Below are positions 34,737 to 35,899 of a DNA stretch of 35,899 bases, piece after piece. The stretch lies in contig JAKSBG010000351.1 of the NCBI GenBank assembly GCA_022361255.1, forward strand, positions 1 to 35,899. The letters run 5' to 3'. Source of the stretch: Verrucomicrobiales bacterium (GTDB lineage Bacteria > Verrucomicrobiota > Verrucomicrobiia > Verrucomicrobiales > DEV007). Numbering within the stretch: position 1 is the first letter of the stretch; every line of letters starts with the position of its first letter. The notes beneath the pieces are model-generated. The model was not told the DNA's origin. It saw only the letters and a program-made list of their open reading frames with translations, and did no database searches. Made by a program: the position numbers and the translations under genes.

Positions 34737-35624
34737 ATGCAGAAGGACGGCAAGGAAAGAGTGGGGGTGATAGGGCTCGGGATCATCGGGAGCCGCGTTG
34801 CGGATCGGTTGCGTGATACGGACCGGCATCTCTACGTTTGGAGCCGCAGTCCAAAGCCCGTCCCGAATTTTCTCAGTTCCCCGGCTGAGGTTGCGCGGAT
34901 GGCCGATATCATCCAGCTCTTTGTCACGGACGGGGAGGCACTCATCGAGGTGATGGATTCGATGAAAGGGGAGTTATCCAAACGCCATACGATTCTTTGC
35001 AGCTGCACAGCTGATCCACAGTCCGTGGTGGATGCCTATCAGGTTGCCAAAGATGCAGGAGCTTCCTTTCTCGATGCACCGTTTACCGGAAGTCGCGTCG
35101 CTGCGGAAAAGGGGGCTCTCACGTATTACGTTGGAGGGGATACTGCTGCGTTGGACCGGGCGCGCTCCATCTTTGAAACGTCCTCCCGCGATATCTATCA
35201 TTGTGGCCGGGTTGGGGAGGCGAGCATCCTCAAGATAGCGACCAATATGATATCGGGCACAACCATGGAGATTCTCGCGGAAGCTTACGGCGTGATTCAC
35301 GCAGCAGGTATTGAACCCCGAAAACTATCCGATGCGCTGGAGCTGAACGGTTGTCGATCGGATCTGATTGCAACAAAGCTGGCTTCGGTAATCGAATCGG
35401 ACTACGAGCCTCACTTTTCGTTAAAGAATATGTTCAAGGATGCGCAATATGGACTCGGCCTCGGCAAGAGCCTCGGACTGGAGCTTCCTGCTCTATCCAC
35501 TGCCGCGAGCCTGATGTTTCGCACAATGCAGAAAGAAAAGGAAAACGGGGCACTCGATTTCTCCGTTCTTGCAAAACGTTTTCAGGAGAAGTCGGGAGCG
35601 GGTAATTCAGGAAAGTTGAAATGA
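34737..35624 (+). CDS. NAD(P)-dependent beta-hydroxyacid dehydrogenase (6-phosphogluconate dehydrogenase-like)
   Basis: A 295-residue oxidoreductase. VGVIGLGIIGSRVADRL is the Rossmann nucleotide-binding motif, FLDAPFTGSRVAAEKGALTYYVGG the substrate-binding loop (DAPxxGS), and VGEASILKIATNMI carries the catalytic lysine of the GlxR/GarR/HIBADH family (GxxxxxKxxxN). It should oxidise or reduce a 3-hydroxyacid such as tartronate semialdehyde or a relative. The start is uncertain: ATG at 34737, or GTG at 34761 preceded by AAGGAAAG; the Rossmann motif fits both. The end overlaps ygfZ by 4 bp (ATGA). Confidence 0.88.
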   Translation: MQKDGKERVGVIGLGIIGSRVADRLRDTDRHLYVWSRSPKPVPNFLSSPAEVARMADIIQLFVTDGEALIEVMDSMKGELSKRHTILCSCTADPQSVVDAYQVAKDAGASFLDAPFTGSRVAAEKGALTYYVGGDTAALDRARSIFETSSRDIYHCGRVGEASILKIATNMISGTTMEILAEAYGVIHAAGIEPRKLSDALELNGCRSDLIATKLASVIESDYEPHFSLKNMFKDAQYGLGLGKSLGLELPALSTAASLMFRTMQKEKENGALDFSVLAKRFQEKSGAGNSGKLK

Positions 35625-35899
35625 AAATAACAGAGGAAGAGTTGAGCGGTCGCTGGGTAAATCTGTCTGAACGTGCAGTGATCCGGCTTACGGGATCGGA
35701 TCGGGTGCGCTATTTAAACGGGCAGGTAACGAATGACGTCACCAAAGTAGACGGGAAGCGCTCCGTTCCGGCCTGTCTTTGCAATGCGAAAGGGAAAGTC
35801 GAGGCATTGATCTGGATTTCGAAAGAAGGGGACTCCCTGCTGATTGATGGCGAGATATCCCAGCGCGATCAAATCATGGAGCGCCTCGACCGCTACCTC
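35621..35899 (+). CDS. ygfZ: YgfZ/GcvT-like folate-binding protein (5' part only)
   Basis: The first 93 codons are visible before the window ends. WVNLSERAVIRLTGSDRVRYLNGQVTNDVTKV and CLCNAKGKVEALIWI match the tetrahydrofolate-binding N-terminal domain of YgfZ, which aids iron-sulfur cluster maturation and repair. The YgfZ KGCYxGQE motif lies beyond the window, so GcvT-type aminomethyltransferase remains possible. The ATG overlaps the stop of the dehydrogenase gene by 4 bp, suggesting translational coupling. Confidence 0.82.
   Translation, partial: MKITEEELSGRWVNLSERAVIRLTGSDRVRYLNGQVTNDVTKVDGKRSVPACLCNAKGKVEALIWISKEGDSLLIDGEISQRDQIMERLDRYL

Noticed and set aside
34733-34738. TATAAT as a promoter of the dehydrogenase gene
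   Set aside because: It overlaps the ATG at 34737 and no -35 lies at a workable distance, so it was not listed; it would only make sense if GTG 34761 is the true start.

Overview
The window is about 36 kb of moderately GC-rich bacterial chromosome, densely coding on both strands, with no phage, plasmid, transposase or CRISPR signature. The gene mix points to a member of the PVC group, most likely Verrucomicrobiota: a secreted sulfatase, a secreted beta-helix and beta-propeller pair under a GntR-type regulator, and a deiodinase-like protein with EF-hands. Lipoproteins, a heptosyltransferase-like enzyme and a Prc/Tsp protease add that the cell has a Gram-negative envelope. The assignment is inferred from content, as no rRNA or marker phylogeny was possible. 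Few start codons have a recognisable Shine-Dalgarno sequence.

Layout. 1-5.4 kb (minus): an operon of a secreted beta-helix protein, a secreted beta-propeller protein and an unusual amidohydrolase/class III aminotransferase fusion. It diverges from a GntR-type sensor-regulator (5387-6484) whose probable operator is a perfect inverted repeat reaching its own start codon. 6.7-12.1 kb (plus): tail-specific protease, Ski2-like helicase and a YlbF-family protein with a Cys-rich tail. 12.1-18.2 kb (minus): bioA, a HerA-like ATPase with a coiled-coil tail, RNase HI, a family 9 glycosyltransferase and a metallophosphoesterase. 18.4-21.4 kb (minus): acylphosphatase, ABC-2 type exporter ATPase and permease, and a membrane-anchored helical protein. 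21.5-24.2 kb: thyA and folA (coupled dTMP/folate genes), the 4.5S SRP RNA gene (minus) and trpB. 24.2-27.2 kb: a frameshifted ankyrin gene, a secreted protein of unknown function, an L,D-transpeptidase and rpsT with a clear terminator. 27.3-32.0 kb (plus): a sulfatase, the selenoprotein, a PhnD-like binding protein and a lipoprotein. 32.2-33.0 kb (minus): a UbiA-like membrane protein. 33.1-35.9 kb (plus): manC, ruvX/yqgF, a beta-hydroxyacid dehydrogenase and the start of ygfZ.

Main discoveries. (1) What looks like two genes at 28698-28913 and 29121-30056 is one 452-codon reading frame interrupted by an in-frame UGA at codon 72, in a deiodinase-like context (C-L-T-U-P-P-F). A bacterial SECIS-like hairpin with a GGUCU apical loop follows 24 nt later. 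It is most simply a secreted iodothyronine-deiodinase-like selenoprotein carrying a DsbD-N-like cysteine domain and two EF-hands. (2) Three intergenic elements (13426-13478, 27135-27187, 32055-32107) each contain three copies of a 9-bp core (AACCCTGTT or its reverse complement) at exactly 22-bp spacing with varying orientations. They form an apparently undescribed repeat family or protein-binding array. (3) The fusion enzyme and its operon form a candidate uncharacterised catabolic locus with a visible operator.
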